From positions 1 to 64,000 of the forward strand of contig NZ_JABTTS010000011.1 in NCBI RefSeq assembly GCF_018638295.1: a stretch of DNA of 64,000 bases, written 5' to 3'. The notes under the pieces are model-generated. The model saw only the letters and a program-made list of their open reading frames with translations, had not been told where the DNA came from and did not search any database. Below are positions 48,676-56,147 of the stretch, piece by piece (within the stretch, counting starts at the first letter, position 1; the number at the start of each line of letters is the position of its first letter). The stretch is from Streptomyces sp. CHD11. Lineage in GTDB: Bacteria > Actinomycetota > Actinomycetes > Streptomycetales > Streptomycetaceae. Position numbers and translations under genes: made by a program.

Positions 48676-49998
48676 ATGGGCAGCCGCACCGCGCTGGTCG
48701 AGGATCTGATGGAGCGGTTCCCGCACGTGCCGCGTGAGGCCGTCTTCAAGGAGGACCTGCTGCGCGGCGGTGTGGCCTTCGACCCGTCCGCGCTCAGTGA
48801 CAACGAGGGCGGCGAGGTCAAACCCAAGTCGTACTTCATCTTCTCCTTCGACCACGGCACCCTGCCCGAGCTGGGCGAGGCCGCGCTGCGGCGCCCGCCG
48901 GAGGAGATCATCCTCACGGGCGGCCCGTACGACCTGCGCCGCACGGTGGTGTCGGTGCGCGTGAACCCGGCCTCCCCCTACCGGGTCGCCGCCGACGAGC
49001 ACGGCGTGCTCGGTCTCTACCTCGACGGCAAGCGCATCTCGGACGTCGGGGTGCCGCCCATGCCCGAGTACTACCGGCACACCCTCGCCAGCGGGAAGTC
49101 GGTCATGGAGGTCGCCCCCACCATCCAGTGGGGCTATCTGATCTATCTGACCGTCTTCCGGGTCTGCCAGTACTTCGGCGCCAAGGAGGAGTGCCAGTAC
49201 TGCGACATCAACCACAACTGGCGCCAGCACAAGGCGGCCGGCCGGCCCTACACCGGGGTGAAGGACGTCGAGGAGGTCCTCGAGGCCCTGGAGATCATCG
49301 ACCGGTACGACACGGCGAAGGTCTCCACCGCCTACACCCTCACCGGCGGCGCCATCACCAGCACCGTCTCGGGCCGGGACGAGGCGGACTTCTACGGTCA
49401 CTACGCCAAGGCCATCGAGGAGCGCTTCCCCGGCCGCTGGATCGGCAAGGTCGTCGCCCAGGCGCTGCCCAAGGACGACGTGCAGCGCTTCAAGGACTAC
49501 GGCGTGCAGATCTACCACCCCAACTACGAGGTGTGGGACGAGTACCTCTTCAAGAGGTACTGCCCCGGCAAGGAGCGCTACGTCGGCCGTGACGTGTGGC
49601 ACGAGCGGATCCTCGACTCGGCCGAGATCTTCGGCGCGCGCAATGTGATCCCCAACTTCGTGGCGGGCGTCGAGATGGCCGAGCCCTTCGGATTCAAGAC
49701 GGTCGACGAGGCGATCGACTCCACCACCGAGGGCCTGCGCTTCTTCATGTCGCACGGCATCACGCCGCGCTTCACCACCTGGTGCCCGGAGCCGACCACC
49801 CCGCTCGGCAAGGCCAACCCGCAGGGCGCGCCGCTGGAGTACCACATCCGGCTGCTCCAGGCGTACCGGCAGACCATGGAGGACTTCGGTCTCTCCTCGC
49901 CCCCCGGCTACGGCCCGCCCGGACCGGGCAACGCGGTGTTCTCCGTCAGTTCCTTCATGGACAGCCTTCCCGCTCAGGAGCCCGCGGAGACCGTCTGA
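48676..49998 (+). CDS. Radical SAM protein with C-x8-C-x2-C site
   Basis: A 440-residue protein with a radical SAM barrel. The cluster Cys are C164, C173 and C176 (FRVCQYFGAKEECQYCDIN), a spacing unlike the canonical C-x3-C-x2-C. Before it, residues 1-160 form an extra domain. After it, TLTGGAITSTVSG fits the SAM-binding GGE-like strand and VIPNFVAGVEMAEPFGFKT another barrel strand. The ATG at 48676 follows GGGAGGAG. It is a single gene closed by a strong terminator. The reaction is unknown; many such proteins are related to Elp3/BioB-like enzymes. Confidence 0.88.
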   Translation: MGSRTALVEDLMERFPHVPREAVFKEDLLRGGVAFDPSALSDNEGGEVKPKSYFIFSFDHGTLPELGEAALRRPPEEIILTGGPYDLRRTVVSVRVNPASPYRVAADEHGVLGLYLDGKRISDVGVPPMPEYYRHTLASGKSVMEVAPTIQWGYLIYLTVFRVCQYFGAKEECQYCDINHNWRQHKAAGRPYTGVKDVEEVLEALEIIDRYDTAKVSTAYTLTGGAITSTVSGRDEADFYGHYAKAIEERFPGRWIGKVVAQALPKDDVQRFKDYGVQIYHPNYEVWDEYLFKRYCPGKERYVGRDVWHERILDSAEIFGARNVIPNFVAGVEMAEPFGFKTVDEAIDSTTEGLRFFMSHGITPRFTTWCPEPTTPLGKANPQGAPLEYHIRLLQAYRQTMEDFGLSSPPGYGPPGPGNAVFSVSSFMDSLPAQEPAETV

Positions 49999-50043
49999 GA
50001 GACCCAGGGCGTCTCGCGTACGCCCGCCGAAAAGAGATCGCCG

Positions 50044-50071
50044 AAGGCCGGAACGGAGACGTTCCGGCCTT
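50044..50071 (+). terminator. Terminator of the radical SAM gene
   Basis: A perfect 12-bp stem (50044-50055 with 50060-50071) closes GAGA and is followed by CCTTGCG. It lies 46 bp after the stop at 49998. Confidence 0.85.
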
Positions 50072-50235
50072 CCTTGCGTAGGGTCCACGCGAGGGGTTGC
50101 CGAGCGGCCACCGAAGGTGAAGGCGGCGCTTGTCAGTTGTGTCGAGGACGTGAAAAGCTCGGCCACTGCCGCGAGGTTCCCCCAACTACACCGCCGGAAT
50201 GGCGAGTTGACCTCGCTCGTGGATGCAGGAGTCTT

Positions 50236-51729
50236 ATGCCCGACCTGCCGAGCAGCCCCCGGGACGCCACCGAGGCGGCGCTCTTCTCCGAATGCTGGGA
50301 CGCGGTGCTCTCCTACGCCGATCTGTGCGCGGCGGGATCCACCGCCGCGGCCGAACTGGCCCGCGAGGCCTTCGACCAGGGGATAGGGGAGCTGCGTGCC
50401 GCCGAGACGGACGCCGTACGGGGCACCGGCAGACGCTCCACCCGGCTGCCCCGGATACCCCTGCTGCTGGCCGCCGTTCGCACCACCGCGACCGCCTGGG
50501 AGGAATCGGGACAGGGGCACAAACTCGACCCGGACCTCCGGCTGTGGCTCCACTCCGACCAGGCCGCCCGCTACACCGGCCCGCCACTGGGGCGCCCGGT
50601 CGCCGTACGCGGACTGCGCGACCTGCAGCAGACGGACGCCGAACTGCTGTGGCTGGCCGAGGCGGAGGCACTGCCGCTGCCCCTGACCGCCCGCCGGCTC
50701 GGCCTCGACCCCGGCACGGCGGCCGGCGAACTGGCCCAGGTGCGGGACCGGTTCAGGGAGCGCTGCCACCGCAACCACATCGACTCCCCGATGGACGCCG
50801 AGTGCCGCAGCTACGCCCGGCTCCTCGACGCCGTCACCCGCTCGCCCGCCGCGGACACCCCCGGTGACCTCTCCCGGCACCTCGCCACCTGCCACCCGTG
50901 CGCCGAGGCGGCCGCCTGTCTGCGGCTGCACGGCGGGGGACTGCCCGGGGCGCTGGCCGGCGGGGTGATCGGCTGGGGTGGCCTCGCCTATCTGGAGCGC
51001 CGCCGCCGCGCCGCCGAGGTACGGCTCGGGGCCGGACGTCCGGACCGGGCCGACGCCGACCCCGGCGATCCGGTCGGCGGGAGCGGCAGGTCGCGCGTCG
51101 CCCGGCACGGACTGCTGGCCGCCGCTGCCCTCGTCTCCCTGCTGGCGCTGGCCGTCTCGCTGATGCCCTTCGGGGACGGCGCCGCCGAGAGCGCCGTCCG
51201 GCCCGACACCGACCGCCCGCCGGTGGCCGACCCCGGCCCTTCCCTGCCGCCGGCCCCCACCGTCCCGCCCGGCGACGCCACCTCCACCACCCCGCGGCCG
51301 ACCGCCGCGCACACACCGGAGCGCGAGGACCCCGACCCCGGCCCCGAACCGGAACCCCAGGGTGCCTCCTCCGGCACCGCCGCCCCCCGGACCACCGCCG
51401 CCCGCAGCGGGCCGGCCCCCTGCCAGGCCGACTACGACCTGGTCAACCAGTGGCCCGACGGCTTCCAGGCCGACGTCACGGTGACCGCGCAGCACCCGCT
51501 CGACTCCTGGAACGTCGGCTTCACCTTCGGGGAGGGCCAGCGGGTCACCCAGATGTGGGACGCCTCGGCCGGCCAGGACGGCCCCCGCGTCACCGCCACC
51601 GCCGCCGACTACAACAAGACGGTCGCAGCCGGCGGGAAAATCGCCTTCGGTTTCATCGCCTCCTGGAGCGGAACCAACTCCCCGCCCACCGGCATCACTC
51701 TCAACGGCCGTGCCTGCGCGAGCAGATGA
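50236..51729 (+). CDS. Sigma-like/zinc-finger membrane protein with external CBM2 domain
   Basis: A 497-residue single-pass protein. Residues 1-190 resemble a degenerate ECF sigma factor (helical FSECWDAVLSYADLCAAGS, later TDAELLWLAEAEALPLPLTARRLGL like region 4). H215-x3-C219-x2-C222 (HLATCHPC) matches the anti-sigma zinc motif. A transmembrane helix (about 291-312), a Pro/Thr-rich linker and a C-terminal family 2 carbohydrate-binding module (Cys396-Cys494, with NQWPDGF, DSWNVGF and ASWSGTN) follow. It therefore could sense cellulose or chitin outside and act on transcription inside. ATG 50236 follows CAGGAG. Confidence 0.85.
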   Translation: MPDLPSSPRDATEAALFSECWDAVLSYADLCAAGSTAAAELAREAFDQGIGELRAAETDAVRGTGRRSTRLPRIPLLLAAVRTTATAWEESGQGHKLDPDLRLWLHSDQAARYTGPPLGRPVAVRGLRDLQQTDAELLWLAEAEALPLPLTARRLGLDPGTAAGELAQVRDRFRERCHRNHIDSPMDAECRSYARLLDAVTRSPAADTPGDLSRHLATCHPCAEAAACLRLHGGGLPGALAGGVIGWGGLAYLERRRRAAEVRLGAGRPDRADADPGDPVGGSGRSRVARHGLLAAAALVSLLALAVSLMPFGDGAAESAVRPDTDRPPVADPGPSLPPAPTVPPGDATSTTPRPTAAHTPEREDPDPGPEPEPQGASSGTAAPRTTAARSGPAPCQADYDLVNQWPDGFQADVTVTAQHPLDSWNVGFTFGEGQRVTQMWDASAGQDGPRVTATAADYNKTVAAGGKIAFGFIASWSGTNSPPTGITLNGRACASR

Positions 51730-52216
51730 CCCACGCCGGCCGTCGCGGGGGCGAGTGCTGACCGCGTGACAGAACAGCGGGTGGTGCACGGCCCCGGGGG
51801 ATGCGCGGGACCCGGCGGTGTCCGGCACCTGCGACGGATGGGCGGCCTGCTCGGCCGTCCCAGTCTGCCCCCAGGACGCCGGGACGCGCCGCGCTCCCGG
51901 CTTCGCCTGCCGGGCGGGTACGAGGGCAGAAGCGCCGGGAGGGGGCAGGCCGGCGCGGGCCCGGATGCTGGTCGTCGAAAAAACAGTGGTGCCCGTCTCC
52001 GTACCGCTCTATGGTGACCGGGAGGTTGTGCGGCGGCCATGCCGGCCGCCGCGTCCGAGCGGGAGAACGGGAGGTGTGACCGATGACTGTCATTGCGATG
52101 GGTGCTGCCCGCATCCGGACGATCGTTCATCCCACCTCCGTGGCCCTCGGCTGACACCTCCTTCTCTGCCGCGCCTGTGACGCGCGGTGCCGGGGCCGCC
52201 CTTCGAAGGGTTTCCC
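51730..52216. other. Intergenic region with a small open frame
   Basis: These 487 bp hold the end of the CBM2 gene transcript and the promoter of rsgA. They include one 23-codon frame with a good ribosome site at 52083-52154, annotated separately. Nothing else is apparent. Confidence 0.4.
52083..52154 (+). CDS. Possible 23-aa upstream peptide before rsgA
   Basis: ATG 52083 follows GGGAGG by 8 nt and opens a 23-codon frame (MTVIAMGAARIRTIVHPTSV plus ALG) that ends 62 bp before rsgA. The ribosome site is better than that of rsgA. It may be a leader peptide or a chance frame. Confidence 0.35.
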   Translation: MTVIAMGAARIRTIVHPTSVALG

Positions 52217-53326
52217 TTGAACCTCTCCTCTTCTCTGTCGGCTTCCCCGCATCCTCTCGCTCCCCTCGGCTGGGACGAGGAGTGGGAAGCCGTGTTCTCC
52301 CCGTACGGCGCGCAGGGGCTGCTGCCCGGCCGCGTGGTGCGGGTCGACCGCGGGCAGTGCGATGTCGTCACCGCCGACGGGACCGTCCGGGCCGACACCG
52401 CGTTCGTCACGCCGCACGACCCCCTGCGGGTCGTGTGCACCGGGGACTGGGTCGCCGTCGACCCGGCCGGGGGCGTGCCGAGGTATGTGCGGGCGTACCT
52501 GCCGCGCCGTACCGCCTTCGTGCGCTCCACCTCCTCCAAGCGGTCCGAGGGACAGATCCTCGCCGCCAACGTCGACCACGCCGTCGTCGCCGTGTCGCTC
52601 GCCGTCGAGCTCGACCTGGCCCGGATCGAACGGTTCCTGGCGCTCGCCTGGGAGTCCGGGGCGCAGCCGGTGGTCGTGCTCACCAAGGCCGACCTCGTAC
52701 CGGACGCCGCGACCCGGGCACATCTCGTCCGCGACGTCGAGACCAGCGCACCGGGCGTGCCGGTCGTCACCGTCAGCGCGCTGAACGGCGGGGAGGGACT
52801 GGACGTGCTCGCCGCCATCGCGTCAGGCGGTACGTCGGTGCTGCTCGGACAGTCCGGCGCCGGCAAGTCCACCCTGGCCAACGCCCTCCTCGGCGAGGAC
52901 GTCATGGACGTACGGGCCACCCGGGACGCCGACGGCAAGGGCCGCCACACCACGACCACCCGCAACCTGCTGGTATTGCCCGGCGGGGGAGTCCTGATCG
53001 ACACCCCCGGCCTCAGGGGGGTCGGCCTGTGGGACGCCGGAACCGGCGTCGGCCAGGTCTTCGCCGAGATCGAGGAGTTCTCCGAGGGCTGCCGGTTCCA
53101 CGACTGCGCCCACGAGAGCGAGCCGGGCTGCGCGGTTCTCGAAGCCGTCGAGACCGGTGAGCTGCCGCAGCGCCGCCTGGACAGCTACCGCAAGCTGCTC
53201 CGGGAGAACCAGTACATCGTGGCCAAGACCGACGCCAGGCTCCGCGCGGAGATGCGCAGGGACTGGAAGCGCAAGGGTGCCATCGGCAGGGCGGCGATGG
53301 AGGCCAAACGGGGTCGGCTGCGCTAG
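52217..53326 (+). CDS. rsgA: Ribosome small subunit-dependent GTPase A (RsgA)
   Basis: A 369-residue circularly permuted GTPase that checks late 30S ribosome maturation. An OB-fold (residues 30-95) precedes G4 (VLTKADLV), G1 (GQSGAGKSTL) and G3 (IDTPGLRGVG) in permuted order; a zinc knuckle CRFHDCAHESEPGC lies near residue 300. I chose the TTG at 52217 (LNLSSSLSAS) because GAAGGG lies 6 nt before it; a GTG at 52187 is possible. The basic tail probably binds rRNA. Confidence 0.93.
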   Translation: MNLSSSLSASPHPLAPLGWDEEWEAVFSPYGAQGLLPGRVVRVDRGQCDVVTADGTVRADTAFVTPHDPLRVVCTGDWVAVDPAGGVPRYVRAYLPRRTAFVRSTSSKRSEGQILAANVDHAVVAVSLAVELDLARIERFLALAWESGAQPVVVLTKADLVPDAATRAHLVRDVETSAPGVPVVTVSALNGGEGLDVLAAIASGGTSVLLGQSGAGKSTLANALLGEDVMDVRATRDADGKGRHTTTTRNLLVLPGGGVLIDTPGLRGVGLWDAGTGVGQVFAEIEEFSEGCRFHDCAHESEPGCAVLEAVETGELPQRRLDSYRKLLRENQYIVAKTDARLRAEMRRDWKRKGAIGRAAMEAKRGRLR

Positions 53327-53389
53327 CGCACGGTGATGTCCGATTTCCGCCAGCCGGGACTCCACGGCGGGCGGAGACTGGACGGTGTG

Positions 53390-54766
53390 ATGGACGACGA
53401 CAGCAGGTACGAGGCGGTGCGCAGCCGGGACGGCCGGTTCGACGGCGTGTTCTTCTTCGCCGTGGCGACGACCGGCATCTACTGCCGGCCCAGCTGCCCC
53501 GCCGTCACCCCGAAGCGGCCCAACGTACGGTTCTTCGCGACCGCGGCCGCCGCGCAGGGGGCCGGGTTCCGGGCCTGCCGGCGGTGCCGTCCGGACGCGG
53601 TGCCCGGCTCCGCCGAGTGGAACGTACGGTCCGACGCCGTCGGCCGGGCCATGCGGCTGATCGCCGACGGCGTCGTCGACCGTGAGGGCGTCGCCGGACT
53701 CGCCGCCCGGCTCGGCTACAGCGCCCGCCAGGTGCAGCGACAGCTCACCGGCGAGCTCGGCGCCGGGCCCGTCGCCCTCGCCCGGGCCCAGCGGGCGCAC
53801 ACCGCGCGCCTGCTCCTGCAGACCACCGGCCTGCCGGTCACCGAGATCGCCTTCGCCGCCGGCTTCGCCAGCGTGCGGCAGTTCAACGACACCGTGCGGA
53901 CCGTGTACGCCACCACCCCCAGCGGGCTGCGGGCCTCCGCGCCGCGCGGCGGCCGGGCCGGCGCGCCCACCGCCGGCATCCCGCTGCGGCTCGCCCACCG
54001 CGGCCCCTACCGGGCGGGCCCCGTCTTCGACCTGCTGGAACGCGAGGCCGTCCCCGGCGTGGAGGAGGTGAGCGGTGCCCCGGGCCACCGCACCTACCGG
54101 CGCACCCTGCGACTGCCCCACGGCACCGGCATCGCGGCCGTCGGCGAACGGGCGCACACCGGCACGGGAGCCCGCCCCGGCGGCTGGCTCGACGCCCGGG
54201 TGCACCTCACCGACCTCCGCGACCTGACCACCGCCGTGCACCGGCTGCGGCGGCTGTTCGACCTGGACGCCGACCCGTACGCCGTCGACGAACGGCTCGG
54301 TGCCGATGCCCGGCTCGCCCCGCTGGTCGCCGCGCGTCCCGGGCTGCGCTCTCCGGGCGCCGCCGACCCGGACGAAGTGGCGGTGCGCGCGCTGACGGGC
54401 CGCGAGGAGGCCGCCGGACTGGTCCGGCGCTACGGCAAGCGGCTGGACGCCCCCTGCGGAAGCCTCACCCACCTCTTCCCCGAACCCGCCGTCCTCGCCG
54501 GAGCCGAACCCCACGGCACCCTGGGCGCGCTCACCTCCGCCCTGGCCGACGGCACCGTGTGCCTCGGTCCCGGCGCCGACCGGGACACCGCCGGGGCCGC
54601 CCTCGCCACCGTCCCCGGCCTGGACGCGCGGACCGTCGCGGCGATCCGCACCCGCGCCCTCGGCGATCCGGACGTGGCCGCGCCCGGCCCGGAAACCCCC
54701 GACAGCTGGCGCCCCTGGCGCTCGTACGCCCTGAACCACCTGCGTGCCGCAGGTACATTGGAGTGA
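53390..54766 (+). CDS. Ada/AlkA fusion: methyl-phosphotriester sensor with degenerate glycosylase
   Basis: A 458-residue protein. Residues 1-75 are the Ada N-terminal domain with zinc Cys 32, 36, 63 and 66 (YCRPSCPA, FRACRRCRPDA), one of which accepts methyl groups. An AraC helix-turn-helix (RLGYSARQVQRQLTGELG...) follows, then an AlkA-like fold. In the AlkA part the hairpin reads VPGLDARTV instead of PGIGxWTA, and the segment that normally carries the catalytic Asp is missing: RALGDPDVAAPGPETPD runs straight into SWRPWRSYALNHL. It is likely a regulator more than a glycosylase. It is coupled to ogt. Confidence 0.88.
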   Translation: MDDDSRYEAVRSRDGRFDGVFFFAVATTGIYCRPSCPAVTPKRPNVRFFATAAAAQGAGFRACRRCRPDAVPGSAEWNVRSDAVGRAMRLIADGVVDREGVAGLAARLGYSARQVQRQLTGELGAGPVALARAQRAHTARLLLQTTGLPVTEIAFAAGFASVRQFNDTVRTVYATTPSGLRASAPRGGRAGAPTAGIPLRLAHRGPYRAGPVFDLLEREAVPGVEEVSGAPGHRTYRRTLRLPHGTGIAAVGERAHTGTGARPGGWLDARVHLTDLRDLTTAVHRLRRLFDLDADPYAVDERLGADARLAPLVAARPGLRSPGAADPDEVAVRALTGREEAAGLVRRYGKRLDAPCGSLTHLFPEPAVLAGAEPHGTLGALTSALADGTVCLGPGADRDTAGAALATVPGLDARTVAAIRTRALGDPDVAAPGPETPDSWRPWRSYALNHLRAAGTLE

Positions 54767-54770
54767 TCAA

Positions 54771-55271
54771 ATGATCATGGACACCGTGACGTACTGGACG
54801 AGTGTCGGCAGCCCCGTCGGGCCGCTGCTGCTCACCGCCGCCCCGACCGGCGAGCTGACCTCGCTCTCCGTGCCCGGCCAGAAGGGCGGGCGCGCCGTGC
54901 TCGACGACTGGCGGCGCGATCCGGGGCCGTTCCGCGAGGCGGAGCGGCAGCTCGCGGCGTACTTCGCCGGTGAGCTGAAGGAGTTCCGGCTGGCCGTGAG
55001 CGCCGTGGGCACACCGTTCCGCGAGAAGGTGTGGGCCGCGCTCGACGACGTCCCTTACGGGGCGACCGTCTCCTACGGTGAGATCGCGGCGCGGATCGGC
55101 GCGTCCCGGCCAGCCGTACGCGCGGTGGGCGGCGCGATCGGCGCCAATCCTCTGCTCATCGTGCGCCCGTGTCACCGGGTGATCGGCTCCGACGGCTCGC
55201 TCACCGGGTACGCGGGCGGGCTGGAGCGGAAGGTGCGGCTGCTGACCCACGAGGGGGTGCTGCGGCCGTGA
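54771..55271 (+). CDS. ogt: Methylated-DNA--protein-cysteine S-methyltransferase
   Basis: A 166-residue suicide repair protein that removes methyl from O6-methylguanine. The active-site Cys134 lies in LIVRPCHRVIG. The helix-turn-helix ASRPAVRAVGGAIGANP precedes it and GGLERKVRLL follows. ATG 54771 has GGAG 7 nt upstream and starts 4 bp after the Ada/AlkA stop, so the pair is an adaptive-response operon. Confidence 0.96.
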   Translation: MIMDTVTYWTSVGSPVGPLLLTAAPTGELTSLSVPGQKGGRAVLDDWRRDPGPFREAERQLAAYFAGELKEFRLAVSAVGTPFREKVWAALDDVPYGATVSYGEIAARIGASRPAVRAVGGAIGANPLLIVRPCHRVIGSDGSLTGYAGGLERKVRLLTHEGVLRP

Positions 55272-55295
55272 GGAGCCGGGCCCGGCCGCCCGCCG

Positions 55296-55778
55296 TCAGC
55301 CCCAGAACACCGCGCCGAGCCATGCCGCCGCGATCAGCTGGCAGGCGAAGAGTTCCGCCAGCAGGCTCCAGCCCCCCGAGCGCATCGCCGTGCGCGTCGC
55401 GGCGGCCGCCTCGCCCCGGCGGCCGAGCCGGAGCCGCGCATGGAGGTACATCCCGCCGACGAAACCGGGCAGCGCGCCGAGTACCGGCAGCAGGACGAAA
55501 CCGAGGAACGACCCGCACCCCGCGTACGCCAGCATCCGGGCGTCGGCGCCCCCCGCGCGCAGTCTCCGGGGCGGCAGGGACCAGCGCACCACCTGGGCCA
55601 GGAACAGCACGACGGTCGCGCCCACGCACACCCACCACGCGACGGGCTGCGGATCCTTCAGCGCCCACCACAGGACCGCGGCCCACACCAGCCATGACCC
55701 GGGCACCCCTGGCAGCAGCACTCCGCACAGGCCGAGCAGGAGCACCAGCCCGGCCATGAGGAGGTCCCACGCTCCCAT
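55296..55778 (-). CDS. DUF456 family membrane protein
   Basis: A 160-residue protein with four to five transmembrane helices. LLLGLCGVLLPGVPGSWLVWAAVLWW near the N-terminus and LGFVLLPVLGALPGFVGGMYLHARLRLG in the middle (a Gly-rich hairpin) are typical of DUF456. ATG 55778 is the start. It converges on ogt, 24 bp from its stop. Function unknown. Confidence 0.9.
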   Translation of the reverse strand: MGAWDLLMAGLVLLLGLCGVLLPGVPGSWLVWAAVLWWALKDPQPVAWWVCVGATVVLFLAQVVRWSLPPRRLRAGGADARMLAYAGCGSFLGFVLLPVLGALPGFVGGMYLHARLRLGRRGEAAAATRTAMRSGGWSLLAELFACQLIAAAWLGAVFWG

Positions 55779-56147
55779 ATGTCTCCCCGCGAGGTGACCA
55801 CCGACTTCAGCCGATGGGGAGAGTTGCTGCCTTGGCCCGCGGTAACTTCCTTTCGTCCCGTGAGGGACTGGTTCGGGCTGGACCGCAACCCTCGGGTTGG
55901 AAGCCCCCTTACCTTCAGGTGGGGGGAGCGGAGTCACCTGTCCAGAGTGCAGGAGGTCTGGACACGGCGCAGGGCGGGCACAGTGGGCCCGCCGGCGCGA
56001 TGCGGACCCGCAGCCGGACCGGCTGCGGTGCTCCGGTCGCACAGCCGTCCCCACGTTCACCCGACAGGTCGTCCCGGCTGCCGCGCGAGACGGACATTTT
56101 CCGGATGCCCCGTTTTCTTCGCGCCCCCGCGGGCGACAATTGGGGGC
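55779..56147. other. Divergent region between DUF456 and PP2C-like genes
   Basis: These 369 bp include the promoters of both genes. An AT-richer stretch (CATTTTCCGG to GTTTTCTTCG near 56094-56120) is the likely promoter of the plus-strand gene. No gene is seen. Confidence 0.4.

Noticed and set aside
50090..50180. A tRNA-like stretch (GGGTTGCCGAGCGGCC, resembling a D-arm)
   Set aside because: No matching acceptor stem, anticodon arm or TTCGA-type T-loop could be aligned around it.
48676..53326. A single operon from the radical SAM gene to rsgA
   Set aside because: A strong terminator at 50044-50071 and gaps of 237 and nearly 490 bp argue for separate transcripts.
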